64,000 nt of DNA from assembly GCA_016195915.1 (NCBI GenBank), contig JACPYS010000012.1, positions 167,810 through 231,809 on the forward strand. The letters run 5' to 3'. The notes under the pieces were generated by a model that ran no database searches, had not been told where the DNA came from, and saw only the letters and a list, made by a program, of their open reading frames with translations. Positions within the stretch are counted from its first letter, which is position 1. Each line of letters opens with the position of its first letter. The translations under genes and the position numbers were made by a program. The stretch is from Betaproteobacteria bacterium (GTDB lineage: Bacteria > Pseudomonadota > Gammaproteobacteria > Burkholderiales > SG8-39). Positions 19,363-28,770 of this stretch are shown here, piece after piece.

Positions 19363-19608
19363 TTATCTCTTGCCAGTCGCGGCTCTGGCGATCGTGGCAT
19401 TCATCTTCTCGATCGACAATTCCTTCCCGTCGCGCCGTTTGAGAAATCCCTTGAGGTTCCGCACGTCGAGCGTTGCCGGCTTGATTACGACGCGCCCGTC
19501 GGACTCGATCACAAAATCAAGCTTATCGCCGGGACGGAGTTTCAGATAGTCCCGCACTTGCTTCGGGATCGCCGTCCGTCCCTTGCTGGTGAGTGTAGCG
19601 ACCGTCAT
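19363..19608 (-). CDS. AbrB-type antitoxin, orphaned
   Basis: The 81-residue protein begins MTVATLTSKGRTAIPKQVRD and contains LKLRPGDKLDFVIESDGRVVIKPA, a textbook AbrB/MazE-like DNA-binding domain. The tail ELSIEKMNATIARAA is the usual partner-binding end. Immediately downstream only a vapC C-terminal fragment remains, so no active partner is encoded next to it. It is unlike the AbrB protein at 14.2 kb in sequence. Confidence 0.85.
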   Translation of the reverse strand: MTVATLTSKGRTAIPKQVRDYLKLRPGDKLDFVIESDGRVVIKPATLDVRNLKGFLKRRDGKELSIEKMNATIARAATGKR

Positions 19609-19710
19609 CCTGATTCCTTTCCATTACTCCATTCCTTACACACGCAAAAGGATAACACTGTCGCGAATCGGAAATTTCCCGTTTCGTTGGCCGAATTCCC
19701 AGAGTCGGAC

Positions 19711-20457
19711 CTACTCAGCGGGTGCCAGAGGCGCGACCGAAACACCACGCACCTTGTGTCTCGCGATCAACTGTGCAACAAGACCTGACCCCTTGATGTC
19801 CTCGGCGAATTCGCACAGGTACTTCGCACCCGCGTCGCGTCCGCGCGGTGTGCCGATCGCCTGCTGGATCGCCGTGAAGCGGCCCTCCAGAATGCGTGAT
19901 CCGGGAAGCTTTTCGGCGTCGCTTACCAGACGGGGTTTGAGCCCGGCCAGTACCTCGAGTTTGTCTTTGACGAACAGGTCGAACGAGGCATCGAGTCCCT
20001 GCGCCGGGACGAGACGAGCGTGCTTGAGGCTGCGTTTCAGATACAGATCGTAGGCGCTCTTGTCCGCCACTGCGATACGAACGCCTGCGCGGTCCACGTC
20101 CGCAATCGTGCGAATTGCAGAACCGGCGGGCACCAGATACGTGGCTTCGATTTCAAGATAGGCGGCCGTGAACGCAATTTCGGTCGCGCGCGCGGGTTCT
20201 GCACCGATGAACGCGACGTCCCAGGCGCCGTCCTTCGCTGCATCGGCAACGTTGCCAGCGCCGGGAAAGGTGACAAATTCGACCGGTGCAGCGGCTCGAC
20301 GCCCCAATTCGTGCGCGAGATCGACGACGACGCCGCTGAGGGTTCCACTCACCGGATCTTTCGTCACCAGCAGGAAATTTCCCATGTTGACCCCGATGCG
20401 GAGCTTACCCGTGGGTGTCAGTTCGGATCGTGCTGCAGGGGAGATAGCAGGTGTCAT
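19711..20457 (-). CDS. Family 3 solute-binding-like protein without visible signal peptide
   Basis: The 248 residues carry the bacterial family 3 binding fold: GKLRIGVNMGNFLLV, VVVDLAHELGRRAAAPVEFV, AWDVAFIGAEPARATEIAFT and AYLEIEATYLVP. The start MTPAISPAARSELTPTGKLR shows no hydrophobic leader, and I see no upstream in-frame signal sequence. It may therefore act in the cytoplasm or be exported by another route. It lies 12 bases after the GNAT-PNPOx fusion gene and is probably co-transcribed with it. The ligand is unknown; the family binds polar amino acids and similar compounds. Confidence 0.8.
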   Translation of the reverse strand: MTPAISPAARSELTPTGKLRIGVNMGNFLLVTKDPVSGTLSGVVVDLAHELGRRAAAPVEFVTFPGAGNVADAAKDGAWDVAFIGAEPARATEIAFTAAYLEIEATYLVPAGSAIRTIADVDRAGVRIAVADKSAYDLYLKRSLKHARLVPAQGLDASFDLFVKDKLEVLAGLKPRLVSDAEKLPGSRILEGRFTAIQQAIGTPRGRDAGAKYLCEFAEDIKGSGLVAQLIARHKVRGVSVAPLAPAE

Positions 20458-20469
20458 GGATATCGCATC

Positions 20470-21813
20470 TCAATAAAGGGTCGTCTTCACCCGCTCGGGC
20501 CACTCGCGGTCGTACTTTTCGCCATCGATTTCGGACTGGCTCACGGCGGAAAGAATCTCACCGGTGCTTGGCAGTTCCTTGCGATCGATGTGCCGGGATG
20601 GATCCCAGATGTTGGAGCGCAGGATGGCACGCGAACACTGAAAGTACACTGTCTCGATCTTCACCACGAGCACCGAGCGGGGAGCCTTGCCGTCGACGGC
20701 GAAGCGCCCGAGCAGGTCGGGGTCGATGCTGATGTGCGCGCTCCCGTTGATCCGGAGCGTTTCGCCGACGCCAGGGACAAGAAACAGTAGCGCCACGCGG
20801 GAGTCGCTGATGATGTTGCGCAGGCTGTCGATTCGATTGTTTCCCCTGCGGTCGGGAATCAGCAGCGTTTTTTCGTCCTGCACCGCAACGAAGCCGGGCG
20901 CGTCTCCCCTCGGCGAGGCATCGAGCCCGCCGGGACCGCTCGTCGCGAGGATCGTAAACGGGGATGCATCGACGAATGCGCGATAGTGCGGGTGGAGGTA
21001 ATCGACCTCCTTGCGGATCGACGCGGGAGACGGAGTGCCGTACAGGCGTTCGAGAACGGCGGCATCCACGATGCGATGCGGATCGGCTTGGTTCATGGGT
21101 TCTGATTTCATTGAGCTCTCAATTCCCTCAAAACGCATACGCTGCTTTCCCTGCGCGTCGAAATTAGCGGGATCGAGCCACGCCTCGAAAGCCTTGCGCA
21201 ACTCAGGCCACTCGCCATCGATGATGGAATACCACGCGGTGTCGCGGTTGCGACCCTTGTACACGAGCGCCTGGCGGAAAATTCCCTCGAAGCTGAAGCC
21301 CAGCCGCAGAGCCGCCGCGCGCGAAGGCGCATTCAGTGAATCGCACTTCCATTCGTAACGCCGGTAGCCGAGATCGAATGCCTTGCGCATCATCAGGTAC
21401 ATCGCCTCGGTCGCGATCGGGCTGCGTTTCATGCGCTCCGAATAGTGGATATGGCCGACCTCGATCGCGCCCGCCGCGGGCGTGATGCGCATGTAGCTCG
21501 CGATGCCGACCGGCTTGCCCGAAGCCCGCTCTACGATCGCGAAGAACATCGGGTCTTTCCCCAGGCAGGTGGCAGCCATCCACTCGCGATACTCGTCCAG
21601 CGTCTTGCACGGAACGCCCGAGAGATAGGTCCAGTTGCGGCCGTCGTCGAGGCGGTTCGCGGCATGGAGGTCCGCCGCGTGGCGCACGTGATCGAGCGGT
21701 TCCAGCCGGCAGTATCTGCCTTCGATCGCCTCGTTCGAAGGGAACGGCGGAGCCGACCACCCCGGAAGAGGGACCCCGACGGGCTGTCCGAACTCGTTAC
21801 TCGGTTGATTCAC
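20470..21813 (-). CDS. Fusion of GNAT (RimJ/RimL-type) acetyltransferase and PNPOx-like FMN protein
   Basis: Residues 1 to about 225 are a GNAT acetyltransferase of the RimJ/RimL kind (YCRLEPLDHVRHAADLHAAN, GIASYMRITPAAGAIEVGHI, NAPSRAAALRLGFSFEGIFR). Residues from about 240 are a complete pyridoxamine-phosphate-oxidase-like flavin protein (YGTPSPASIRKEVDYLHPHY, ATSGPGGLDASPRGDAPGFV, LLIPDRRGNNRIDSLRNI). Each is normally a separate gene. A Met at the junction (SSMKSEPMNQADPH) could be the former start of the second protein. The frame is open throughout, so either a true fusion or a lost stop is possible. The joint function is unknown. Confidence 0.82.
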   Translation of the reverse strand: MNQPSNEFGQPVGVPLPGWSAPPFPSNEAIEGRYCRLEPLDHVRHAADLHAANRLDDGRNWTYLSGVPCKTLDEYREWMAATCLGKDPMFFAIVERASGKPVGIASYMRITPAAGAIEVGHIHYSERMKRSPIATEAMYLMMRKAFDLGYRRYEWKCDSLNAPSRAAALRLGFSFEGIFRQALVYKGRNRDTAWYSIIDGEWPELRKAFEAWLDPANFDAQGKQRMRFEGIESSMKSEPMNQADPHRIVDAAVLERLYGTPSPASIRKEVDYLHPHYRAFVDASPFTILATSGPGGLDASPRGDAPGFVAVQDEKTLLIPDRRGNNRIDSLRNIISDSRVALLFLVPGVGETLRINGSAHISIDPDLLGRFAVDGKAPRSVLVVKIETVYFQCSRAILRSNIWDPSRHIDRKELPSTGEILSAVSQSEIDGEKYDREWPERVKTTLY

Positions 21814-21835
21814 AGCCGGCGGACCCGCCCTGCAA

Positions 21836-21997
21836 TCAGACGGGTGCCTTTTCGTCCACCACCGCCGGCACTTCGGGCGGGGCCTCGGGCGACTGCGGGT
21901 CGCGCTCGGCGGCTTTCCTCAGCCGCTTTTCTTCCTTCTTCTGCTTCTTGGCCAAGTCCCTCTGGCGCTTCGCGAATCCGTAATTGGGCTTCATCAT
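21836..21997 (-). CDS. Small highly charged conserved-type protein
   Basis: Within a longer track ORF, the real gene starts at ATGATG (21997) after the ribosome site AGGAG. It encodes 53 residues, MMKPNYGFAKRQRDLAKKQK followed by KEEKRLRKAA and a Pro/Glu tail. The Lys/Arg-rich helix suggests a nucleic-acid or ribosome-associated peptide. Its role is not known. It lies 22 bases upstream of the GNAT fusion gene on the same strand. Confidence 0.6.
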   Translation of the reverse strand: MMKPNYGFAKRQRDLAKKQKKEEKRLRKAAERDPQSPEAPPEVPAVVDEKAPV

Positions 21998-22076
21998 AGG
22001 GCTGCTCTCCTGGTTCGATTTGGGGAACCGAAACCAGAAGAGTAAGCCATTTCGCCCCGGACCGCTTTTGCGGCGA

Positions 22077-23447
22077 TCAGACCGTGGCCGGCACCGAAGG
22101 CAATCCCGCCAGCGCCATCGCCAGTTCGGCCTCGTCGTAATGCTGGTCGGTGAGCTTGCCGCCGAAGTAGTCGATGTAAGCCTGCATGTCGAAGTGGCCA
22201 TGCCCGCACAGGTTGAACAGGATCACCTTGGACTTGCCCTCCGTCTTGCAGCGCACCGCCTCGTCGATCGCGCCTTTCACTGCGTGGTTCGCCTCGGGCG
22301 CAGGCACGATCCCCTCTGCGCGCGCGAACTGCACGCCGGCGCTGAAGCATTCGACCTGTTTGTAGGCCTTGGCTTCGATCAGTCCGAGATTGCACACATG
22401 CGACACCAGCGGCGCCATGCCGTGATAGCGCAGGCCGCCCGCGTGGAACCCCGGCGGCGTAAAGGTCGAGCCCAGCGTGTGCATCTTCACAAGCGGCGTG
22501 AGATGTGCGGTGTCGCCGAAGTCGTAGGCGAACCTGCCGCGCGTGAGGCTCGGGCAGGCCGCCGGTTCGATCGCCACGACACGCACCTTCTTTCCGCCGC
22601 GCAGTTGGGCACCGATGAACGGGAATGCGATGCCGGCGAAGTTCGATCCGCCGCCCGTGCAGCCGACGATGATGTCCGGGTAATCGCCCGCCATCTCGAG
22701 TTGCGCCATCGCCTCCTGACCGACGACCGTCTGGTGCGTCAGCACGTTGTTGAGCACGGAGCCGAGCGCGTACTTGGTGTCGTCATTCGTCGCCGCGACC
22801 TCGACCGCCTCGGAAATCGCAATGCCGAGGCTGCCTGGATGGTCCTTGTTCTGTGCAAGGATCGCGCGCCCCGAGTTGGTCTCGGCCGAAGGCGAGGGAA
22901 CGCACTTCGCGCCGTAGGTCTCCATCAGCGAACGGCGGTAGGGTTTCTGGTTGTACGAAACGCGCACCATGTAGACCTTGACTTCGATGCCGAACAGGGC
23001 GCCCGCGAAAGCCAGCGCCGATCCCCACTGGCCGGCGCCGGTCTCGGTGGTGATCTTCTTGATCCCGGCTTCCCTGTTGAAGAACGCCTGCGGTACGGCG
23101 GTGTTCGGCTTGTGGCTGCCCGCGGGGCTCACGCCCTCGTACTTGTAATAGATCTTCGCCGGGGTCTGCAGCGCTTTTTCCAGCCGGCGCGCGCGAAACA
23201 GGGGCGAGGGCCGCCACTGCCGGTAGATCTCGCGCACGGGTTCGGGGATCTCGATCTCGCGGTCGGTGCTCACCTCCTGCATGATCAACGACATCGGGAA
23301 CAACGGCGCGAGGTCATCGGGGCCGACCGGCTGCATCGTTCCCGGATGCAGCACCGGCGCCGGCGGCGAGGGCAAGTCCGCCATGATGTTGTACCAGACC
23401 TTCGGCATGCGGGATTCGTCGAGCAGATACTTCACCGTGTCAGCCAT
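22077..23447 (-). CDS. trpB2: Tryptophan synthase beta-like enzyme, TrpB2 type
   Basis: The 456 residues and the opening [20 protein letters not shown] are typical of TrpB2. The PLP lysine is Lys113 in AGSHKPNTA, and the glycine-rich phosphate loop is [24 protein letters not shown] near the C-terminus is conserved in this subgroup. TrpB2 condenses serine with indole, or acts on O-phosphoserine in some organisms, and often works without TrpA. There is no trpA or other trp gene nearby, so this is a stand-alone copy. A ribosome site (AGGAGAC) precedes the ATG. Confidence 0.92.
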   Translation of the reverse strand: MADTVKYLLDESRMPKVWYNIMADLPSPPAPVLHPGTMQPVGPDDLAPLFPMSLIMQEVSTDREIEIPEPVREIYRQWRPSPLFRARRLEKALQTPAKIYYKYEGVSPAGSHKPNTAVPQAFFNREAGIKKITTETGAGQWGSALAFAGALFGIEVKVYMVRVSYNQKPYRRSLMETYGAKCVPSPSAETNSGRAILAQNKDHPGSLGIAISEAVEVAATNDDTKYALGSVLNNVLTHQTVVGQEAMAQLEMAGDYPDIIVGCTGGGSNFAGIAFPFIGAQLRGGKKVRVVAIEPAACPSLTRGRFAYDFGDTAHLTPLVKMHTLGSTFTPPGFHAGGLRYHGMAPLVSHVCNLGLIEAKAYKQVECFSAGVQFARAEGIVPAPEANHAVKGAIDEAVRCKTEGKSKVILFNLCGHGHFDMQAYIDYFGGKLTDQHYDEAELAMALAGLPSVPATV

Positions 23448-23609
23448 CGATGTCTCCTGGTTATTTGTTGTCTGCGCCGGTCGAATCGCCGGTCGCGCCG
23501 TAGGATCTTAGCGTGCCGCCGCCCGCACACCAACAACCGTATGGTGCCACAAGCTTGCTGCATCGTTGCCGCAAGGCAACGGGGAGAACAAACGCCGTGC
23601 TGCGGTGCA

Positions 23610-24440
23610 CTACATGAACAGGTTGAGTACGGCGTCCAAGCCGGCGTGATCGATGGCGTGCGTGGCCTGCTCGCGCACGACCGGCTTGGCGCGATAGGCG
23701 ACCGAGATTCCGGCCTGCGCCATCATCGGCAGGTCGTTTGCCCCGTCCCCGACCGCGATGGTCTGCTCACGCGCGGCGCCGATTGCATTCATCGTCCGCA
23801 CCAGCCTCGCCGCCTTCGCATCCGCGTCGACGATCTCGCCGATCACGCGGCCGGTGAGCCGGCCGTTCACGATCTCCAGCTCGTTGGAAAGAGCCTCATC
23901 GATGCCGAGCCGGGTCTTGAGCCAGTTTGTGAAGAAGGAGAATCCGCCCGAGACGAGAAGGGTGTACAGGCCGAGTTCCCGGCAACGCGCGACGAGCGGC
24001 TCGGCACCCGGGGAAAGCAGCAAGCGTTCCTCCAGCACCTGCTCGAGTCCGCTCTCCTCCATTCCCGCGAGGAGGGCGACGCGCTGTCGCAGCGAATCGG
24101 TATAGTCGATCTCGCCGCGCATCGCCATCGCGGTGATGGCGGCGATGCGGCCCCGTATTCCGAGCAGGTCGCCGATTTCATCGATACACTCGATCGTGAT
24201 CAGGGTCGAGTCCATGTCGAGCGCGAGCAGCCGCATGCCGGCGAGGCGCCGTTCGTCGGGTATCCATGCGAAATCGAGTCCCCGCTGGGCGCAGAACGCC
24301 TCGATCGAAGGGTCGTCCTGCGCGCGCGCGAGACGCCAGGCGCCCGGCCCGAGATCGATCACGTGGTTCGCCTGTACCAGCGCAACCAGCTGCGTAAGCT
24401 CGTCGCGGCTGATCGGGTGTCCCTGAATGACCAGATTCAT
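23610..24440 (-). CDS. serB: Phosphoserine phosphatase
   Basis: SerB removes phosphate from phosphoserine in the last step of serine synthesis. The HAD motifs are present: nucleophile DMDSTLITIECIDE, motif II LLVSGGFSFFTNWLK, and GDGANDLPMMAQAGISVAYR. A short N-terminal regulatory region (MNLVIQGHPISRDELTQLV) precedes them. I start it at ATG 24440, which overlaps the upstream Sel1 gene stop by 4 bases; the longer track start lies inside that gene. It is the last gene of an mfd-sel1-serB operon. TrpB2 lies downstream on the same strand after 162 bases, of possible interest because both deal with serine or phosphoserine. Confidence 0.95.
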   Translation of the reverse strand: MNLVIQGHPISRDELTQLVALVQANHVIDLGPGAWRLARAQDDPSIEAFCAQRGLDFAWIPDERRLAGMRLLALDMDSTLITIECIDEIGDLLGIRGRIAAITAMAMRGEIDYTDSLRQRVALLAGMEESGLEQVLEERLLLSPGAEPLVARCRELGLYTLLVSGGFSFFTNWLKTRLGIDEALSNELEIVNGRLTGRVIGEIVDADAKAARLVRTMNAIGAAREQTIAVGDGANDLPMMAQAGISVAYRAKPVVREQATHAIDHAGLDAVLNLFM

Positions 24441-25255
24441 TGCGCGGGCGTTTCGATCTTTGCGGCCTGTTCGTTCCAGCGGCGCGCGCTTTCGGGGTCG
24501 GCGGGCACGCCCAAGCCCAACTCGTAGATCTTTGCCAGTTCCCGCATTGCCGGTACGTTCCCCGCGTCGGCGGCTCTGACGAACCATGCGTGCGCGGCGT
24601 CCAGATCACGCATCACGCCTTGGCCTTTTTGCAGCAGCAACCCGAGGAAGAACTGCGCCCAGGCGTGACCGTTCCGCGCCGCGGGAAGAAACCAGCGCAC
24701 GGCCTCGGCGGCGTTCTGCTGCACACCTTCACCGTCGAGATACCGGCGCGCAAGCTGTGCCTGCGCACGGGCCGAACCGGCTTGTGCGGCCCGCATCAGC
24801 CATTTCACCATCTCGGTGTCGTCCTGCTCCACACCAAGGCCTTCGCTGTAGAGCAGCGCAAGGCTCTGTTGCGCTTCGACGTGGTTCGCGTCCGCGGCGG
24901 CGCGGTACCAGCGGGCCGCCTCCACGTAGTTACGCGGCACGCCGCGACCGGTGAAGTAGAGCGCGCCGAGATTGTTCTGGGCGCCCGGGTGACCGGCTTT
25001 GGCGGCGCGGAGGTAGGCGTCATGCGCCTCCTTGCTGTCGCCCAGCGGGGGCCGTGCGAGTTCGAGTGCGAGGCCGAGAAGAAACAGCGCCTCGACGTCG
25101 CCACCTTTGGCGAGCGGCCGCAACTGGTCGATGGCCTGGGCGAAGTCGCCGTGCGCGAGTGCACCCTGCGCCGGTACGAGACGCGGGTCCTCTTCGCCGT
25201 GCGCGCGCGCAGCCGCCAGCGCTGCTGCAAGGAACAGGGCGGCGAACAGCCTCAT
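24437..25255 (-). CDS. Exported Sel1-repeat (TPR-like) protein
   Basis: From ATG 25255 the protein has a signal peptide (MRLFAALFLAAALAAARAHG) and then about six Sel1-type 36-residue repeats, such as GAQNNLGALYFTGRGVPRNY and EAQQSLALLYSEGLGVEQDD, ARAQAQLARRYLDGEGV and WAQFFLGLLLQKGQGV. Such proteins usually scaffold envelope or secretion complexes. The start overlaps the mfd stop and its stop overlaps serB, both by 4 bases, which indicates tight coupling. What links an exported Sel1 protein to these two cytoplasmic enzymes is not evident. Confidence 0.85.
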   Translation of the reverse strand: MRLFAALFLAAALAAARAHGEEDPRLVPAQGALAHGDFAQAIDQLRPLAKGGDVEALFLLGLALELARPPLGDSKEAHDAYLRAAKAGHPGAQNNLGALYFTGRGVPRNYVEAARWYRAAADANHVEAQQSLALLYSEGLGVEQDDTEMVKWLMRAAQAGSARAQAQLARRYLDGEGVQQNAAEAVRWFLPAARNGHAWAQFFLGLLLQKGQGVMRDLDAAHAWFVRAADAGNVPAMRELAKIYELGLGVPADPESARRWNEQAAKIETPAQ

Positions 25256-28200
25256 GCGGTCAACGCCTTGAAAGCTTCCTTCGTCTTGCTTGCGCGTTCC
25301 TGCCACGAAGGCAGCTTCGCTTCGATCTTCAACCGGTCCTGCCCGGCCATGCGCCAGTTCCGGTTGCCCTGCATCAATTGAACGATGCGCCGCGGGTCCA
25401 CCGGCGCATCCTTCACGAATTGAAGCAGCAGCTGCTCATGCGTTGCATCCACGCGCGACACGCCGGCGCGCTTGGACAGAATTCGCAACCGATGGCATTC
25501 GAGCAGTGCCAGCGCCGCCTCGGGCGGGAGGCCGAAGCGATCCACCAGTTCCTCGAACATCGCTTCGAGCGCATCGGCGGTCTCGCAGTTCGCGAGGCGT
25601 TTGTAGAGCGTCAGCCGCTCGTGCACGTCGCTGCAATAGGCCTCCGGCAGCAGCGCCGGGGTGTGCAGGTTGATTTCGGTGGTGACATCGAGCGGTGCGT
25701 CGAGATCGATCGACTTGCCCGTCTTCAGGGCGCGCACCGCACGCTCGAGCATTTGCGCATAGAGGTTGAACCCGATTTCCTGAATTTCACCGGATTGCGA
25801 CTCGCCCAGCGCTTCTCCTGCCCCGCGGATTTCCATGTCCTGCATCGCGAGGTAAAAACCCGAACCGAGTTCCTCCATCTGCTGTATCGCTTCGAGGCGC
25901 TTCCTTGCCTGCGATCCGAGAGCTTCCTCCGGCGGGGTGAGAAGGTAGGCGTAGGCCTGGTGGTGCGAGCGGCCGACGCGCCCGCGCAACTGGTGCAGCT
26001 GCGCCAAGCCGAACTTGTCGGCCCGATGGATGAGGATGGTGTTCGCAGTGGGGATGTCGATGCCGGTTTCGATGATGGTGGAGCACAGCAGCAGGTTGTG
26101 GCGCTGCTGGTGAAACTCTCGCATCACGCGCTCGAGATCGCGCTCGCGCATCTGGCCGTGAGCGATCGCGATGCGCGCCTCGGGCAGCAGCCTTGCCAGC
26201 TTCGCCTGCATCAGTTCGATGGTATCGACCTCGTTGTGAAGGAAATAGATCTGGCCGCCGCGCTTGAGTTCGCGCAGCACCGCTTCGCACACGATGCCTT
26301 CCGAATAGTGCGTCACGAAGGTCTTGATCGCGAGGCGCCTCTGGGGCGCGGTCGCGATGACGGAGAAATCGCGCAGTCCTTCAAGCGATAGCGCGAGGGT
26401 GCGCGGAATGGGCGTGGCGGTGAGGGTCAGCACGTCGACCTCGGCCCGCAGTTGCTTCAGCGCCTCCTTCTGGCGCACGCCGAAGCGGTGCTCTTCGTCG
26501 ATGATCACCAGCCCGAGGCGCGCGAATTTCACGTCCCGCTGCAGCAGTTTGTGCGTGCCGATGACGATGTCCACGCTGCCATCGGCGATCCCGCGCACGC
26601 TCTGCCCCGCCTGCCTGGCGGTGCGAAACCGCGACAATTCGGCGATCGTCACCGGCCAGTCCGCAAAACGGTCGCCAAACGTCTGGAAGTGCTGCTCGGC
26701 GAGCAGCGTGGTCGGGGTGAGGATCGCGACCTGTTTGCGATCCGCCACGGCGACGAACGCGGCGCGCAGCGCCACCTCGGTCTTGCCGAAACCCACGTCG
26801 CCGCAGACCAGGCGATCCATGGGTTTGCCCTGGGTCATGTCGGACACGACTGCGCTGATCGCTGCGGCCTGGTCCGCGGTCTCCTCGAAACCGAAAGACT
26901 CGGCAAAGGCCTCCAGATCCTGCGTCTTGAGGGTGAACGCGTGGCCCATGCGTGTCGCGCGTTTTGCATACAACGCGAGCAACTCGGCCGCTGTGTCCCG
27001 CACCTGGCGTGCGGCGCGCGCCTTGGCCTTGTCCCACTGCCCGCTGCCCAGTTTGTGCAGGGGCGCCGCCTCGGCTTGCGCGCCGCTGTAGCGCGAGATC
27101 ACGCCCAGTTGCGTCACCGGCACGTACAGCTTGTCGCCGCCTTCGTATTGCAGTTGCAGGAATTCCGTCATTCCTTCGCCCAGGTCGAGATTGGCAAGCC
27201 CGAGATAGCGGCCGATGCCATGCTGCACGTGCACCACCGGATCGCCGATCTTCAGCTCCGAGAGGTCGCGCAACATGCCTTCCACCGAGCTTGGCCTGGC
27301 CTCGCGCCTGTCGCGCTGCCGGACCGTGCCGGCATAGAGTTCGGATTCGGTGACGAGCGCCCAGCCCTCGGCCGGCACCGCGAATCCGTTGGCGAGCGGC
27401 GACACGGCGAGCGCGAGGCGCGTTGCGCCTTGCGCGAACGCGTCGAAGCCGGCGCAGGACTCGGGCCGCACCCCGTGTTCTGCCAGGTAGGCGAGCATGG
27501 TCTCGCGCCGTCCGGGCGATTCCGCTGCGAGCAGCACCCTCAGGCCGGAACCCGCCAGCCAGGCCTTCAGGCGCGCAAGCGGATCCTGTGCGCGGCGATC
27601 GATCGCGAGCGCGGGCAGCACCGTCGTCACCGTGCTCTGGGCGGCAGCGGGTTGCGCCTCGCAGGTGACATCCGCACGCGGGTGCTCGTGCAGGTGCACG
27701 AAGAATTCCTCTGCGGCGAGGAACAGCTGCCGCGGCGGAAGCAGCGGCCGCTCGCGATCGCCCGAGAGCAGCTTGAAGCGCGAGTTGGTGTCGCTCCAGA
27801 ACCGGTTCACGGCTTCGCTGACGTCGTGGTGCAGCACCACCGCCGAGCGCGCAGGCAGGTAATCGAACACCGTCGCGATCGACGGAAAGAACAACGGAAG
27901 GTAATACTCGATGCCGGCGCTCGCCACGCCGTTGGTGACGTCGCGATAGATGCCGCGGCTGGACGGATCGCCCTCGAAGGCCTCCCGCCAGCGGCTGCGG
28001 AACGTCGCGCGCCCGGGCTCGTCGAGCGGAAACTCACGCGCGGGCAGCAGGCGGACCTCCTTGACCCTGTAAAGCGTCCGCTGGGTGTCGACGTCGAACG
28101 TGCGGATCGATTCGATCGTCTGGTCGTCGAGTTCGATCCGGTACGGTACGGCGCTGCCCATCGGAAACAGGTCGATCAACCCCCCGCGTATGCAGAACTC

Positions 28201-28662
28201 CCCGGCTGCGACCACTTGCGTCACGTGACTGTAACCGGCGGTCGCGAGTTGCCGCTTGTGCGCGTCTAGGTCAAGGCGCTTACCCTCGGCGAGAAAAAAA
28301 GTGTAGGCCGCGAGGTGGGCCGGCGGGCAGACGCGCATGAGTGCCGTGGTCGCGGGCAACAATGCCACATCGAATGCGCCCGTCTGGATCTGGTAGAGCG
28401 TCGCGAGCCGTTCGGAAACGAGGTCCTGGTGAGGCGAAAAACTGTCGTAGGGCAGCGTTTCCCAGTCCGGAAGAAGGAAAACACGCAAACGCGGATCGAG
28501 CCATCGGATCTCCTCCAGCAGGCGCTGCGCGTCGAGCGCCGTGGCCGCGATGACGGTCAGCGGCTGCGTCTGTGCAGCAAGCCGCGCGATGGCGAGCGCA
28601 TCGCTCGAGCCTGCTAGGCCGCTCATGCGGCGATTGGCTTGGGTAAATGTGTCGCGGTGCAC
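25252..28662 (-). CDS. mfd: Transcription-repair coupling factor
   Basis: Mfd is an ATP-driven translocase that removes stalled RNA polymerase and recruits UvrA. The 1136 residues include the UvrB-like N-terminus (GSSDALAIARLA, LPDWETLPYDSFSPHQDLVS), the RNA-polymerase-interaction region (GDPVVHVQHGIGRYLGL), helicase motifs LVCGDVGFGKTEVALRAAF (Walker A), VIIDEEHRFGVRQKE (DEEH box), TLTATPIPRTL, and the TRG and C-terminal domains. The start appears to be GTG at 28662; an ATG at 28626 is an alternative that would remove 12 residues. It heads the operon with the Sel1 protein and serB, and diverges from ispD. Confidence 0.96.
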   Translation of the reverse strand: MHRDTFTQANRRMSGLAGSSDALAIARLAAQTQPLTVIAATALDAQRLLEEIRWLDPRLRVFLLPDWETLPYDSFSPHQDLVSERLATLYQIQTGAFDVALLPATTALMRVCPPAHLAAYTFFLAEGKRLDLDAHKRQLATAGYSHVTQVVAAGEFCIRGGLIDLFPMGSAVPYRIELDDQTIESIRTFDVDTQRTLYRVKEVRLLPAREFPLDEPGRATFRSRWREAFEGDPSSRGIYRDVTNGVASAGIEYYLPLFFPSIATVFDYLPARSAVVLHHDVSEAVNRFWSDTNSRFKLLSGDRERPLLPPRQLFLAAEEFFVHLHEHPRADVTCEAQPAAAQSTVTTVLPALAIDRRAQDPLARLKAWLAGSGLRVLLAAESPGRRETMLAYLAEHGVRPESCAGFDAFAQGATRLALAVSPLANGFAVPAEGWALVTESELYAGTVRQRDRREARPSSVEGMLRDLSELKIGDPVVHVQHGIGRYLGLANLDLGEGMTEFLQLQYEGGDKLYVPVTQLGVISRYSGAQAEAAPLHKLGSGQWDKAKARAARQVRDTAAELLALYAKRATRMGHAFTLKTQDLEAFAESFGFEETADQAAAISAVVSDMTQGKPMDRLVCGDVGFGKTEVALRAAFVAVADRKQVAILTPTTLLAEQHFQTFGDRFADWPVTIAELSRFRTARQAGQSVRGIADGSVDIVIGTHKLLQRDVKFARLGLVIIDEEHRFGVRQKEALKQLRAEVDVLTLTATPIPRTLALSLEGLRDFSVIATAPQRRLAIKTFVTHYSEGIVCEAVLRELKRGGQIYFLHNEVDTIELMQAKLARLLPEARIAIAHGQMRERDLERVMREFHQQRHNLLLCSTIIETGIDIPTANTILIHRADKFGLAQLHQLRGRVGRSHHQAYAYLLTPPEEALGSQARKRLEAIQQMEELGSGFYLAMQDMEIRGAGEALGESQSGEIQEIGFNLYAQMLERAVRALKTGKSIDLDAPLDVTTEINLHTPALLPEAYCSDVHERLTLYKRLANCETADALEAMFEELVDRFGLPPEAALALLECHRLRILSKRAGVSRVDATHEQLLLQFVKDAPVDPRRIVQLMQGNRNWRMAGQDRLKIEAKLPSWQERASKTKEAFKALTA

Positions 28663-28739
28663 GTTCAGAAGTGAAAATGGCGTAGGCCGGCGGGCGTGGA
28701 ATGCTCATGCTCTCGCCCCTCCGGTGAAACACGCATACA

Positions 28740-28747
28740 ATTATAAC
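28740..28747. promoter_or_regulatory. Possible bidirectional -10 region between mfd and ispD
   Basis: The 108-base gap between the divergent genes contains CAATTATAACG. Read on the minus strand it gives TATAAT (28745-28740) facing mfd; read on the plus strand it gives TATAAC (28742-28747) facing ispD, 24 bases before its GTG. I see no convincing -35 for either direction. Confidence 0.35.
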
Positions 28748-28770
28748 GTGCTGAGTTTCCATTATTTTTT

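Noticed and set aside
21984-24527. 847-aa plus-strand ORF
   Set aside because: Antisense to trpB2 and serB; rich in His and Arg, without any domain.
26452-28269. 605-aa plus-strand ORF
   Set aside because: Antisense to mfd.
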